Shown here: one piece after another, positions 46,501 through 54,439 of the stretch
How positions within the stretch are numbered: position 1 is the stretch's first letter
Layout: each line of letters begins with the position of its first letter
Source: Parasphingorhabdus litoris DSM 22379
Lineage (GTDB): Bacteria; Pseudomonadota; Alphaproteobacteria; Sphingomonadales; Sphingomonadaceae
Length of the DNA stretch: 64,000 nucleotides
Assembly (NCBI RefSeq): GCF_020906275.1
Contig: NZ_CP086727.1
Location: forward strand, 3,279,001-3,343,000
Direction of reading: 5' to 3'
Position numbers and translations under genes: made by a program
The notes under the pieces: model-generated
Database searches by the model: none
Told to the model about the DNA's origin: nothing
What the model saw: the letters and a program-made list of their open reading frames with translations, nothing else

Positions 46501-47095
46501 CTCGCCCCGTGGGGTTCACCAATAATGTTCGCGTTGGCGCTTGCCCGCGCAAGACGGTAGCAGCCTGCCCTGCTTCTACAATCAATCCTCCCTGTTCATT
46601 CGATAGCTCAACTGCTCCTGAAAAAACCTGCAATCGGCTGGAGTCTGCATCGGCCTCTATGGCCCATTCGGTACCGCGAATAGCCGCCGTTGCCGACGGG
46701 GTTTCGATAGACAGATTTGTTCGGTTTCGAGGGCTTCGCCCCCATGCTTTTCCGCGTTGCAGAGATAGTGTGGAAGCCCCGCGTCTGGATACTCGGCGGA
46801 CAACCATCACCGAATTTCTACCCAACCGAACCTGGGTCCCATCGACAAAAACTATAGCGAGAGTGCCGGCCGCTCTGGTGCGCAAGACATCCCCGGCTTT
46901 AAGATCCTGCTGACGCACGGCCTTTTGCCAATTCTTACGTGGCAGCAGCGTTGCTTGCTCTCCCCCTTTTGTCGCCGTGATCTTTCCGGACAGCGGCGCC
47001 GCGCGCTTCACTGGCTGTGCTGCAATCGCTTGCAGAAAAACGATTTGGGTCAATATGATCGTCAGAAAAGATAATAGAATTGCCCGAAGTTTCAC
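43529..47095 (-). CDS. FecR-domain, TPR and outer-membrane beta-barrel protein
   Basis: A very large, 1188-residue envelope protein. A signal peptide (residues 1-26) is followed by a FecR-like domain (about 60-185, with G-D-V-L-R-T and a T-P-S-A-T-A-A-I-R-G-T-E-W signature). Next come about ten TPR-like helical repeats (220-560), a linker, and a C-terminal half (about 640-1188) of alternating strands ending in Phe, typical of an outer-membrane beta-barrel. No TonB box or plug is evident. The gene is immediately upstream of a CHASE2 cyclase, pointing to a surface- or periplasm-sensing partnership. Domain calls are firm except the barrel, which is inferred from pattern and C-terminal Phe. Confidence 0.85.
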   Translation of the reverse strand: MKLRAILLSFLTIILTQIVFLQAIAAQPVKRAAPLSGKITATKGGEQATLLPRKNWQKAVRQQDLKAGDVLRTRAAGTLAIVFVDGTQVRLGRNSVMVVRRVSRRGASTLSLQRGKAWGRSPRNRTNLSIETPSATAAIRGTEWAIEADADSSRLQVFSGAVELSNEQGGLIVEAGQAATVLRGQAPTRTLLVNPTGREQMLYFVNLASGLDLLNNDSENFVSARRSAVSGDWEGALRLFEQMTLSTNTADQLAGVYGSYVAMIQLGNAPSQPLLEDSAESYLVLALIDAYEGDLRAAKDSAQTGIQNFPNYVPLYQVKANVETLLGDPDTAFDTIANAREAFPDNITLTIGEADLMRDYRGKPKAARDLLAPVIAANPDNFLAQKSQAKNWMAIGGLKEAGQLVDQALGARPYDAEMVSMRAEILLQQNRLSAAKSEIDKALEMDPGNALAGNALAQYWRRKDRLDQALDASLAASAHNPDYGMGFLGLAQVHHEMGETGLAEQQFDTADRLDPLNPAIALARTGVALQDFAADNAIRNAREALNRYRGRGGEYVNLSENRETGSLVSQAFRFLDLEGWGRYYADRVFDSFTPSSYFDQAINQTPGPFLIRNPDGSYNAQQAAVGSEQGESFEALSSFLQGVALDPLSVASSQRRLRFDNGNFFEPFVGTALLSEELRNERVIGGGLDTIFDAPLPTAIWMRGNYTDISDERRRPDISPFSRRRGGDSWFLSSYVGLEITPSDSIVLNGELNRNSSLSESNIVSILDNGFDLEEDRETERNFLFGLYNHKFGYRDQLTIGGGFGRSQLNLITLDLSSTLPFADQLSQSRSTFRYLSANYAKGFGPLDLRIGGEWSDVKTRDLNSVFDFEQNIADPNLVPDRVDVRTKEARAYLDLRYHPIEPLVMQGQMEIIARTIAGDTRYPLNFRLGASYEPIEGQWLRAAFLRQSRGLFDFSFRPAAVVGLQANSAPSFRESRNDSFIMRWDAEWSDQFFTTVEYQDQQLEAITYAIPDLPVDITGFPVSVKRISAEANLWLPGNIGLRASYAYTDSAIEGSFVSGDNVNQAIGPTFGCATADLNLSFGCTYEVGDKLPFVPGHFARASLVWSLPAPVRLKASISGSYIGGQRDDLGLSIEDAALVDARLEWEPLDQRLAINLSLLNLLDKRYDSATSVAAPRLTVVIGAEVRF

Positions 47096-47241
47096 GGTCT
47101 CTTAATACCCCCAGAACCAGCGAATTGAGCCAATGCTTGGCGACAATCGGAATGTTTTGCAATGACCGATATCACATGGGTCAGCATAGCCCGATTGCAC
47201 TTAGTCTTATCGTGCCAAGTAACTTGCAATCATCATCCCTA

Positions 47242-48423
47242 CTATTTTGCTAATTTGAGCTGGGGTCTACGGCGATCTTCGATTGCGACTACCAATCGAT
47301 TTCGGCCTTCGGATTTTGCCTGATAGAGCGCCTGGTCAGCACGGCGCAATGCCATTGCGAAGCTTTCATCCGGGAACAAAGCCGCCAATCCGATGCTGGC
47401 GGTGACGCTTCTGTTATCACCAAGTTCGGGGTGCGTTATCATGCCGATTGAAAGCCGGAGATGCTGCGCTACCAATTGGCTGTCTTCTGCGTCCATCTTG
47501 TTGAGAATGATAACAAACTCTTCGCCGCCAATTCTGGCAATGGTGCCCAGCTCCTTAGTCAGTGTTTGTAACAAATCGGCAGAGCGAATGAGCACCTGGT
47601 CACCAGCACTATGTCCGTACAGATCATTCACTTTCTTGAAATGGTCCAGGTCAAGAATCATGAGCGAGCGGCCAAGATTTTTCTTGTCACCCAGACTCTC
47701 GTTCACATATTTATCTAATCCGCGGCGATTAAACAGACCGGTTAATGGATCTCTGATCGACGCAAGCAAATGCTTCTCGATAAGCTTGTTTCCCATGGCC
47801 AATATCATGGTCATACCGCAAGCCAGTCCCCAAAGGGCGCTGCTGGAATGCAACAGAGCAGCGTAAGAGGAAGCGCCATAAGAAGTAGCCGTATAACGCT
47901 CACCAAGTAGTCCATAAACCAAGGCTGGCCGAAGAAAATAGGTTACACACAGACCCGCAAACACCCAGAACCATGCTTTTTCAATTAGATTTCTGCGCTT
48001 CTTCCACAACACCGGCAATGTGCAGGCCAGCAGTAATCCGCCAGTGCTGCTGGAGAAAATTGACCGCTGAATGATATCAGGCTGTTTCAAGCTGAACCAA
48101 AGCAATGATCCGAAACCAAAAAGGAATATCGAAATCAACAACATCCATGGTGGTCTAGTCTTATGATATTCAAACACACCTAAGGCCCAAAAACCGCTCA
48201 CGAGCCAAAAGAGCGTTTTGGCAAAAATGTCTGAGATGACCGGGTCGAAGGCGGACCGGCTCAGATCAAACAAAAAAGATCCAAGTCCGGACAGATAAGC
48301 AAACGCGATCCAGGCGGGAGCTTTTTGATCGCGATCATAAGCATAAAGCGCCATAAAAACGATCGCGAAGACCGTTAGAATAACGATCATCAAGATTCGA
48401 AAGACGAGACTTGCTTCGGCCAT
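47242..48423 (-). CDS. Seven-helix membrane GGDEF protein
   Basis: The 393-residue protein has about seven hydrophobic helices (residues 8-215) and a C-terminal diguanylate cyclase domain (about 220-385) with D-L-D-H-F-K for metal and an active G-G-E-E-F motif. The R-x-x-D inhibitory site is absent (K-E-L-G at that place), so product feedback may be weak. It ends 146 bases upstream of the FecR-barrel gene on the same strand. It likely signals c-di-GMP from a membrane-sensed cue. Confidence 0.9.
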   Translation of the reverse strand: MAEASLVFRILMIVILTVFAIVFMALYAYDRDQKAPAWIAFAYLSGLGSFLFDLSRSAFDPVISDIFAKTLFWLVSGFWALGVFEYHKTRPPWMLLISIFLFGFGSLLWFSLKQPDIIQRSIFSSSTGGLLLACTLPVLWKKRRNLIEKAWFWVFAGLCVTYFLRPALVYGLLGERYTATSYGASSYAALLHSSSALWGLACGMTMILAMGNKLIEKHLLASIRDPLTGLFNRRGLDKYVNESLGDKKNLGRSLMILDLDHFKKVNDLYGHSAGDQVLIRSADLLQTLTKELGTIARIGGEEFVIILNKMDAEDSQLVAQHLRLSIGMITHPELGDNRSVTASIGLAALFPDESFAMALRRADQALYQAKSEGRNRLVVAIEDRRRPQLKLAK

Positions 48424-48522
48424 ATAGTTGTAACGGTCGAAACGTGCCTCAGTTAACGCGTCTGGGCGGTGCGAAATTCCTGTGTCTTGTGCCGCCTCAG
48501 CGGAAATTCAAAGGTTGTTCAA

Positions 48523-48813
48523 CTAAATCCCGTCGAGATATTCAATCACCGGCGCAGCCGCCATACACGGTGCAAGCTTTGGGCCGCTCGCACGAAAATG
48601 GTCGGATTTACCATGGGCATCCAATGCCGCTTGATCAACATAACGCTCCAGCACTTTATATTGCTGAGGATTTTCTTTGCTTTGAAAAACAGAATAAAAT
48701 TCATTGCCGGGTTCATGCTCCCGGACCGCCGCCATCAGCTCCGTAAATGCTGCTTCAAAGTCCGCATTCTTGCCTTCGGCCACTGTCAAAGTCGCCACTA
48801 CACCTACTGCCAT
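48523..48813 (-). CDS. Antibiotic biosynthesis monooxygenase-like (ABM) protein
   Basis: The 96-residue protein has the ABM dimeric ferredoxin-like fold: V-V-A-T-L-T-V-A-E-G-K near residues 5-15, E-P-G-N-E-F-Y-S-V-F-Q near 34-44, and a final H-F-R-A-S-G-P segment. Homologues are often called putative quinol monooxygenases. It lies 69 bases downstream of the thiolase gene on the same strand, perhaps co-transcribed. The activity is not proven by sequence. Confidence 0.85.
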   Translation of the reverse strand: MAVGVVATLTVAEGKNADFEAAFTELMAAVREHEPGNEFYSVFQSKENPQQYKVLERYVDQAALDAHGKSDHFRASGPKLAPCMAAAPVIEYLDGI

Positions 48814-48882
48814 GCTTCATCCTCTTTTGTTTGATTTTCGGGTCGGAGCTGACGCAGCGAGCGCCAGCCCCGATCAACGTAG

Positions 48883-50061
48883 CTAGAGTATTTCAAACAA
48901 TCCGGCAGCGCCCTGACCGCCGCCGACACACATCGTTACGACACCATATTTCGCACCGCGACGCTTGCCTTCGATCAGCACATGCCCGACGCAGCGCGCG
49001 CCCGTCATGCCATAAGGGTGACCGATGGAAATGGAGCCGCCATTGACGTTCAATAGCTCGTCTGGAATGCCAAGCTTCTGCTGACAATAAAGCACCTGCA
49101 CTGCAAAGGCTTCATTGAGTTCCCAAAGACCGATATCATCCATTTTGAGGTCAAACTTTTCGAGCAATTTGGGGATTGCGAAAACCGGACCGATGCCCAT
49201 TTCATCGGGCTTCGTACCCGCAACCGCCATACCAAGATAGCGCCCAAGGGGGTTAAGACCCGCTTTTTCGGCTGCACTGGCTTCCATCACCACGCTAGCG
49301 GAACTGCCATCGGAAAGCTGGGATGCGTTACCGGCCGTGATGATTTTGTCTTCACCAAGCACGGGCTTCAAAGATTGCAAACCTTCCAGCGTGGTTGAAG
49401 GACGGTTGCCTTCATCTTTGCTGAGCGTGATTTCATGCATGGAAATCTCTTTGGTTTCCTTGTCCTGCACGCCCATAGTTGCAGTAACCTCGACAATCTC
49501 GTCGTCAAACTTACCCGCTTCCTGGGCCGCTGCTGTGCGTTGCTGGGATTTTAGTGCATATTCGTCGCATGCTTCGCGCGAAATGCCATAGCGCTCACCA
49601 ACCACTTCGGCCGTTTGCAGCATGGGCATATAGATATCGTCATGCATGGCGACCAATGCCTTGTCCGGTGCCATCCGCATTTCCGGAGTCTGTACCGTCG
49701 AGATCGAATCTTGTCCGCCACCGACAACAACATCCATGCGGTCAATCGTTACCTGCTTGGAGGCGGTTGCAATCGCCATAAGGCCAGAGGAACATTGACG
49801 ATCCAAAGTCATGCCCGGAACTTCAATCGGGAATCCGGAGCGCAGCGCTACGTTACGACCGAGGTTGCCACCCTGTGATCCCTGTTGCAGCGCGCTGCCC
49901 CAGACCACGTCTTCGACCGTCGCCGGGTCAATGCCGGCACGCTCAACGGCCGCTTTGGCCGAATGGCTGCCAAGCGTAGGACCAGCGGTCGCGTTAAAAG
50001 CGCCTTTATAGGCGCGTCCGATGGGGGTCCGGGCGGTGGAAACGATGACTGCGTCACGCAT
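48883..50061 (-). CDS. Acetyl-CoA C-acyltransferase (thiolase)
   Basis: The 392-residue protein is a canonical thiolase. The nucleophile Cys is in L-D-R-Q-C-S-S-G near residue 90, the His in [10 protein letters not shown] near 348, and the second Cys in C-V-G-G-G-Q-G near 378. It cleaves 3-ketoacyl-CoA in fatty acid breakdown, or condenses acetyl-CoA. The His loop departs slightly from the usual G-H-P-I-G-A-S-G, so the chain-length class is unclear. Confidence 0.92.
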   Translation of the reverse strand: MRDAVIVSTARTPIGRAYKGAFNATAGPTLGSHSAKAAVERAGIDPATVEDVVWGSALQQGSQGGNLGRNVALRSGFPIEVPGMTLDRQCSSGLMAIATASKQVTIDRMDVVVGGGQDSISTVQTPEMRMAPDKALVAMHDDIYMPMLQTAEVVGERYGISREACDEYALKSQQRTAAAQEAGKFDDEIVEVTATMGVQDKETKEISMHEITLSKDEGNRPSTTLEGLQSLKPVLGEDKIITAGNASQLSDGSSASVVMEASAAEKAGLNPLGRYLGMAVAGTKPDEMGIGPVFAIPKLLEKFDLKMDDIGLWELNEAFAVQVLYCQQKLGIPDELLNVNGGSISIGHPYGMTGARCVGHVLIEGKRRGAKYGVVTMCVGGGQGAAGLFEIL

Positions 50062-50172
50062 GATATGATCCTTTATTGTGAGATTTCTGAGTCGAATTTG
50101 GCGCGCATACTCTCTGTTAATCGGGCAATTAACAAGGTTTTTCTTTGCTACTGGTCCTGACGCTACGGCAAG

Positions 50173-51339
50173 CTAGCTCTCTTGCATATGCACGGGAAAA
50201 CCGCCTTCAGGATAGGGCATGATCATCTTGCCGTCGGGCGCTGAAGTAAAGGTGGTCTGGGTCGGATAGGCAAACTCCAGCCCTTCCTCGTTAAACTTCT
50301 CAAGGATGGCCAAACCAATCTTGTGGCGGCCCTCATAGACCACTTCATAGTCACTGCTGATAATATCAAAATCCAGCTCGAAATTGATCGAACTATCACC
50401 AAAACCAACGAAGCCGGAGCGAATAAATTTGGCCCCGTTTTCTTCCACGATCTGTTTCAGAAGGCTTGGAATACGCCGCGCATCATCTGGCTTAGTCTGA
50501 TAGATAACCCCGATGCCATAACGCGTTCGACGGCGACCTAATTGGGTCAGATTGGTGATTTCCTTGTCGAGTAAATTGGTATTGGAGATGATAACTTCTT
50601 CGCCTGTTACGGCCCTAAGCCGAGTGCTCTTCAAACCTATTTCTTCAATCCTGCCTGTGGTGTTATCGTAACTTATAAATTCACCACGTCGGAAGGGTTT
50701 GTCGAAGATGATCGACAATGCCGAGAACAAATCAGAAAAAATGCCTTGCGCCGCAAGGCCAATGGCAATGCCGCCCACACCAAGGCCAGCAACCAGCCCC
50801 GTAACATCCACCCCAAGATTGTCGAGAATGACGATAATCGCAATCGCAAATATCACGCAGGTAACCAGGACACGGATGAGCGACATCGCGCTTTGCAGGG
50901 TATCACTCTGGTTCGGATCCGAGGATAGCTTGCGAGTAAAAAAGCCGAGAATCAATTCGCGTAGCCAGATCGCGACCTGCAATACTATGGAAATTGTGAA
51001 CAGAAAGCTGACAGCCCGAACAATGTCTGCCGGTGCATTGGAATAGGTTACCACCAATTGCGCGGAGACCATGAACATGAAAAATTTGCTGGTCCGAGCA
51101 ATCGCCTGGGTGATGATAGCACGATAGCCGATCAGGCCTTCATTGTTGCTTACTTGACGGGCGGCGTAGCGTTTCATGGCCCCAAGCAAAAAGAAGATGA
51201 AGGTGCCGATCACGATGGTGACAAGCAGTTCGATGTAATTATTGCTCAACCATGCCATGCCATCGTCGAACAGACGCATCATCGAAAGGCTTTCGTCAAT
51301 GTCAAACGGAACGGGCGTAATGTCTGTAGAATCTGCCAT
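50173..51339 (-). CDS. MscS-family mechanosensitive channel
   Basis: The 388-residue protein has four membrane segments before the MscS core. The pore helix region G-L-G-V-G-G-I-A-I-G-L-A-A-Q is near residues 189-202, followed by the beta domain (D-K-P-F-R-R-G-E-F-I, about 217-226) and a C-terminal alpha/beta domain. It opens under membrane tension to release solutes during osmotic downshock. A Pro- and Asp-rich N-terminus is cytoplasmic or periplasmic. It stands alone between the thiolase and tlyA. Confidence 0.92.
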   Translation of the reverse strand: MADSTDITPVPFDIDESLSMMRLFDDGMAWLSNNYIELLVTIVIGTFIFFLLGAMKRYAARQVSNNEGLIGYRAIITQAIARTSKFFMFMVSAQLVVTYSNAPADIVRAVSFLFTISIVLQVAIWLRELILGFFTRKLSSDPNQSDTLQSAMSLIRVLVTCVIFAIAIIVILDNLGVDVTGLVAGLGVGGIAIGLAAQGIFSDLFSALSIIFDKPFRRGEFISYDNTTGRIEEIGLKSTRLRAVTGEEVIISNTNLLDKEITNLTQLGRRRTRYGIGVIYQTKPDDARRIPSLLKQIVEENGAKFIRSGFVGFGDSSINFELDFDIISSDYEVVYEGRHKIGLAILEKFNEEGLEFAYPTQTTFTSAPDGKMIMPYPEGGFPVHMQES

Positions 51340-51400
51340 GGCACGATGCGCTAATGGTCACAGCCGCTGATGGCAAGGTGTCTGATCTCCGTGTGCACCA

Positions 51401-52201
51401 TTATTGGGACTTTTCAGCAAAGATCAAAAATTCGACATTACCCTTTGGCCCCGTGATGGGACTTGCCGCGACACCTTGCACAGCCCATCCTTGATCGGTC
51501 AGCCAATTGCGTATCTTCTCACAAACCTGATCGTGCACCACCGGATCACGCACAACGCCGCCTTTACCAACATCGGCGCGTTCCGCCTCAAATTGCGGCT
51601 TGATCAAGGCTACGAGATGCGCACCGGGTTTTGCAAAGGTCAATGGCCGTTCGAGCACTTTGGTCAACGATATAAAACTTGCATCGCAGACGATCAGATC
51701 AACCTCTTCGGGGATATGCTCGGCCGTTAATATCCTGGCGCTGGTTTGTTCGTGCACCACCACGCGCTCATCCTGTCGCAGTTTCCATGCAAGTTGATTG
51801 GTACCGCTATCAATCGCGTAGACCTTGCTTGCACCTCGAGTCAGCATGACATCGGTAAAGCCCCCCGTACTGCTGCCCACGTCAATCGCGATCATGTCGG
51901 TTATAGCAATTTTGAAATGATCCAAAGCATGGTCCAGTTTTATCCCGCCGCGAGAGACCCAAGGATGATCTTTGCCTTTCAGGTCGACGGCAACATCATC
52001 GAGATATTTCTGACCTGGCTTGTCGACTTTTTGATCAGCCACCGTTACCAACCCAGCCATGATATAGGCTTGCGCCTTGGCACGGCTTTCCGCCAGACCA
52101 CGATCAACCAATATCTGGTCAATCCGCATTTTTTTCGGTTTTGCCTGCCCCGCTGCCGCAGGTGGAGCGGTTTTTGCTGGGCGCGTTTCATTTTGTGCCA
52201 T
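51401..52201 (-). CDS. tlyA: TlyA-family rRNA 2'-O-methyltransferase
   Basis: The 266-residue protein has an S4 RNA-binding domain (about residues 25-85, R-I-D-Q-I-L-V-D-R-G-L) and an FtsJ-like SAM domain (about 85-260). The SAM motif D-V-G-S-S-T-G-G-F-T-D is near residue 112, and the catalytic Lys/Asp set appears around V-C-D-A-S-F-I and K-P-Q-F-E. TlyA methylates 16S and/or 23S rRNA cytidines and is linked to capreomycin sensitivity; which sites are used here is unknown. An Ala/Pro-rich tail precedes the S4 domain. Confidence 0.92.
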   Translation of the reverse strand: MAQNETRPAKTAPPAAAGQAKPKKMRIDQILVDRGLAESRAKAQAYIMAGLVTVADQKVDKPGQKYLDDVAVDLKGKDHPWVSRGGIKLDHALDHFKIAITDMIAIDVGSSTGGFTDVMLTRGASKVYAIDSGTNQLAWKLRQDERVVVHEQTSARILTAEHIPEEVDLIVCDASFISLTKVLERPLTFAKPGAHLVALIKPQFEAERADVGKGGVVRDPVVHDQVCEKIRNWLTDQGWAVQGVAASPITGPKGNVEFLIFAEKSQ

Positions 52202-52250
52202 ATCAAAATGGGACTAGCCGAAGCATATGCTTTTGACCATATTCGATATC

Positions 52251-52814
52251 ATGAGAATCACTTTTACCTTTTCCGCCATGTTGTTAGCCGCTGGTTGTTC
52301 AGCAGTCGTGCCAGCACCCACTCCGGCTCCGGCAGAAACAACATCACCGACTCCAGCGCCTGAACCACCGCCTGCCCCGACACCGACCCCCACACCGCCA
52401 CCAGAACCGATGCGTGGCGACTGGACGGACTGGCCACTGGCGAAAGGCGATTGGGTTTACCGCGAGGATGAGCGGGGCTCGATAGCGCTATTCGGGCCGC
52501 CCAATATGGAAGCGACTTTTATCATTCGCTGTGATCAACGCCGCAATCAGCTGTTTCTATCCCGCGAAGGCGTAGTGGTGGAAACTGGTGCACAAATGAC
52601 GTTGCGTGCAACGTCCGGCATGCAATCTTACCCAGCACGCAACAGCGGCGGCCCGCTGGACTATGCGGCGATAGCTGTGCCCGTAACCGATTATATGATG
52701 GATCGGATCACGTTCAGCCGTGGCCGGTTTGCGGTCGAGACTTCCGCACTGGCATCACTCGCTATTCCGATCTGGCCAGAATTTACCCGCGTTATAGAGG
52801 ATTGCCGTCGCTAG
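52251..52814 (+). CDS. Proline-rich lipoprotein, unknown
   Basis: The protein has 187 residues from ATG 52251 (another ATG at 52227 is possible; neither has a good ribosome site). A short signal peptide ends in L-A-A-G-C. A Pro/Thr/Ala linker (about residues 20-55) is followed by a compact domain of about 130 residues with two Cys (about 89 and 185) that could pair. The linker probably spans the periplasm or cell wall. It is divergent from tlyA. I do not recognise the domain. Confidence 0.7.
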   Translation: MRITFTFSAMLLAAGCSAVVPAPTPAPAETTSPTPAPEPPPAPTPTPTPPPEPMRGDWTDWPLAKGDWVYREDERGSIALFGPPNMEATFIIRCDQRRNQLFLSREGVVVETGAQMTLRATSGMQSYPARNSGGPLDYAAIAVPVTDYMMDRITFSRGRFAVETSALASLAIPIWPEFTRVIEDCRR

Positions 52815-52974
52815 TCGCATGCAATGAACAGGTTTCGGCGAGCAGTAATACTGCTGCGACAGGCCTGCTTTTGGACGGAACGCCGGATTCTGACAGCAAA
52901 TTAAAATAATTCAAGTCTTGTTCGCGCCTGATGAATGATTCACATTCGAATCGTCGAACAAGCGGAGATTTTCA

Positions 52975-53079
52975 ATGCAACAGTTCGTATCTTATCAACA
53001 AGCGAAAGGAGGTGGTCCGATGTCTCATGGTTCAGCACAGGGGTCGGAAAAATCCGTTCGGGGGGCGTATCTGATTTAG
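52975..53079 (+). CDS. Putative leader or microprotein ORF (34 codons)
   Basis: ATG 52975 to TAG 53079 gives 34 residues. An internal ATG at 53020 gives 19 residues and has AAAGGAGGTGG at 53005-53015, nearly perfectly complementary to the 16S rRNA 3' end, at ideal spacing, so that start should be used strongly. A third overlapping frame reads on to a TGA at 53115-53117. A strong terminator follows. This looks like a self-contained small RNA or microprotein gene. Coding is plausible but unproven. Confidence 0.45.
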   Translation: MQQFVSYQQAKGGGPMSHGSAQGSEKSVRGAYLI

Positions 53080-53126
53080 CGATCAGGCAACCCGGCAGCG
53101 GCACTTCCAACCGCTGACCCATGCTT

Positions 53127-53172
53127 AGAGGCTGTTGATCCCATCGCGATCGACAGCCTCTTTTCACTTTTT
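53127..53172 (+). terminator. Rho-independent terminator
   Basis: AGAGGCTGT-t-GATC pairs with GATC-g-ACAGCCTCT (13 of 14 positions) around a CCATCGC loop, and TTTTCACTTTTT follows. It ends the small + strand unit. The DUF2721 gene converges on it from the right and could also be ended there. Confidence 0.85.
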
Positions 53173-53186
53173 GGCTCTTTTCACTT

Positions 53187-53648
53187 TTACGGGTCGTGAC
53201 TTTCCAAAAATTCCTCGCGGATCATGAAGTCCCTCACGCCGATGCGGACTTCCTGCAAAAATTGGATGAGGGCGATGGATAGCAAGCTCATCGCGATAAT
53301 GAAGGCGCCCGCGATGACGCCGGAAAGATCGAAGCCTGTCAGCCCCATGACAAAGAGTAATCCGATAAGAATACAGGCAACAATGGCGCTGACGACGCTA
53401 AGATATATCGCACTGTTCACGATTTTTATCCGTAGTTGGAGATCATGCAGCTCATCAACAATGCATTGATGTTCATGGCCTTCGGTTTCGTTGAACAGGC
53501 CCTGCAATATGCGCGACCGGTCAATAATCCGAGCCAATCGGCCCGCAAACAGGCTCAGCATCCCACCCACGGCCACCAACAGAAAAGCCGGTGCCAGTGC
53601 AGTTTGTAGCACTGTGATTATGTCGCCCTGCCCCAATGCCAGTGTCAT
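53187..53648 (-). CDS. DUF2721 membrane protein
   Basis: The 153-residue protein has an N-terminal membrane helix (about 15-35), the conserved L-F-A-G-R-L-A-R-I-I-D-R-S-R near 33-46, a soluble stretch, then two hydrophobic segments (about 82-102 and 106-130). This matches DUF2721, an uncharacterised small membrane family. It is 17 bases downstream of the siroheme gene on the same strand. Confidence 0.8.
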   Translation of the reverse strand: MTLALGQGDIITVLQTALAPAFLLVAVGGMLSLFAGRLARIIDRSRILQGLFNETEGHEHQCIVDELHDLQLRIKIVNSAIYLSVVSAIVACILIGLLFVMGLTGFDLSGVIAGAFIIAMSLLSIALIQFLQEVRIGVRDFMIREEFLESHDP

Positions 53649-53665
53649 ATCAGCCCCCGTTTCGC

Positions 53666-54436
53666 CTATCCGTAGCGTATCACCAATGTCAGCCCTGTGA
53701 TCTGTGTCGCATCAAATGCGTCCAGATCAAAGCGTTCCGCATCCGCACGTGCCCTGATCAATATCGCTTCCGGTATTTTGGTATCCGCATAGATCACATC
53801 GGCCTGACCCAATAACCGCGCCTGCTTGATTGTCAGATCATCAGGGTCAGCGCTGTGCAGACTAAGTTCGATCAACCCCGTCTGGTTGCCTGCTGCCGGG
53901 TCGGTGAGCCAATGGTCTATGGCCTGTGCATCATGATCGGCAAACGGGTCGAGCGTTCCTCCAGGATTGAGCGCTGCATCAATCGCCCGGCGACGGTCGG
54001 CCCCATCTGGCCAAATCTCCTTGACCCGGGCGCGAGCGGCCAACAGACCTCTGGCCAGCTTTCCCAATCCCGCTGGCAGCATTTGTTCCAATCGTTGGCG
54101 CACGGCTTTGGCAAGACCCGCTGATGCACCGCCTGTGCCAATGGCGATGAGCACCGGATCACGATCGATAATGGCCGGTGTGGTATAATCGCAAAGCGCC
54201 GAACGATCGACGGCATTGACCAGCAGGCCGCGTGCTTTCAGGCGCTTTACCGCCGCATCGGCCTCATCGTCATCCTCGAAAGCCACAACTGCCATAGCGG
54301 CATCGGCCGCTTCATCATCAGTGATGGCCGCACCAGCGCGTTCGTAGAGCCGCCGCTTCGCATCCGCCATTTCTCCGCTGCCGAGCAATATGACTTTGCG
54401 GCCCTTCAACGTCACGAAGATCGGTAGCTGGTCCAT
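53666..54436 (-). CDS. Siroheme enzyme: precorrin-2 dehydrogenase/ferrochelatase, with truncated SUMT tail
   Basis: The 256-residue protein's first 180 residues match the CysG-B/Met8 module: V-I-L-L-G-S-G-E-M-A-D near 15-25 for NAD and I-A-I-G-T-G-G-A-S-A-G-L-A near 96-108 for the active-site region. It oxidises precorrin-2 and inserts iron for siroheme. The last 60 residues look like only the start of the uroporphyrinogen methyltransferase domain (D-D-L-T-I-K-Q-A-R-L-L-G-Q-A-D), then stop, so a fused methyltransferase is missing. The gene is coupled to lysA by three bases. Confidence 0.82.
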   Translation of the reverse strand: MDQLPIFVTLKGRKVILLGSGEMADAKRRLYERAGAAITDDEAADAAMAVVAFEDDDEADAAVKRLKARGLLVNAVDRSALCDYTTPAIIDRDPVLIAIGTGGASAGLAKAVRQRLEQMLPAGLGKLARGLLAARARVKEIWPDGADRRRAIDAALNPGGTLDPFADHDAQAIDHWLTDPAAGNQTGLIELSLHSADPDDLTIKQARLLGQADVIYADTKIPEAILIRARADAERFDLDAFDATQITGLTLVIRYG

Positions 54437-54439
54437 GGT

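Larger units (their letters stand above)
52815..53186. other. Intergenic region with small orphan transcription unit
   Basis: This gap of 372 bases holds a small ORF with a near-perfect Shine-Dalgarno and a strong terminator, described in separate entries. The first 100 bases contain an AT-rich stretch (52899-52915) that may be promoter-associated, but no convincing -35/-10 pair was found. Confidence 0.6.
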
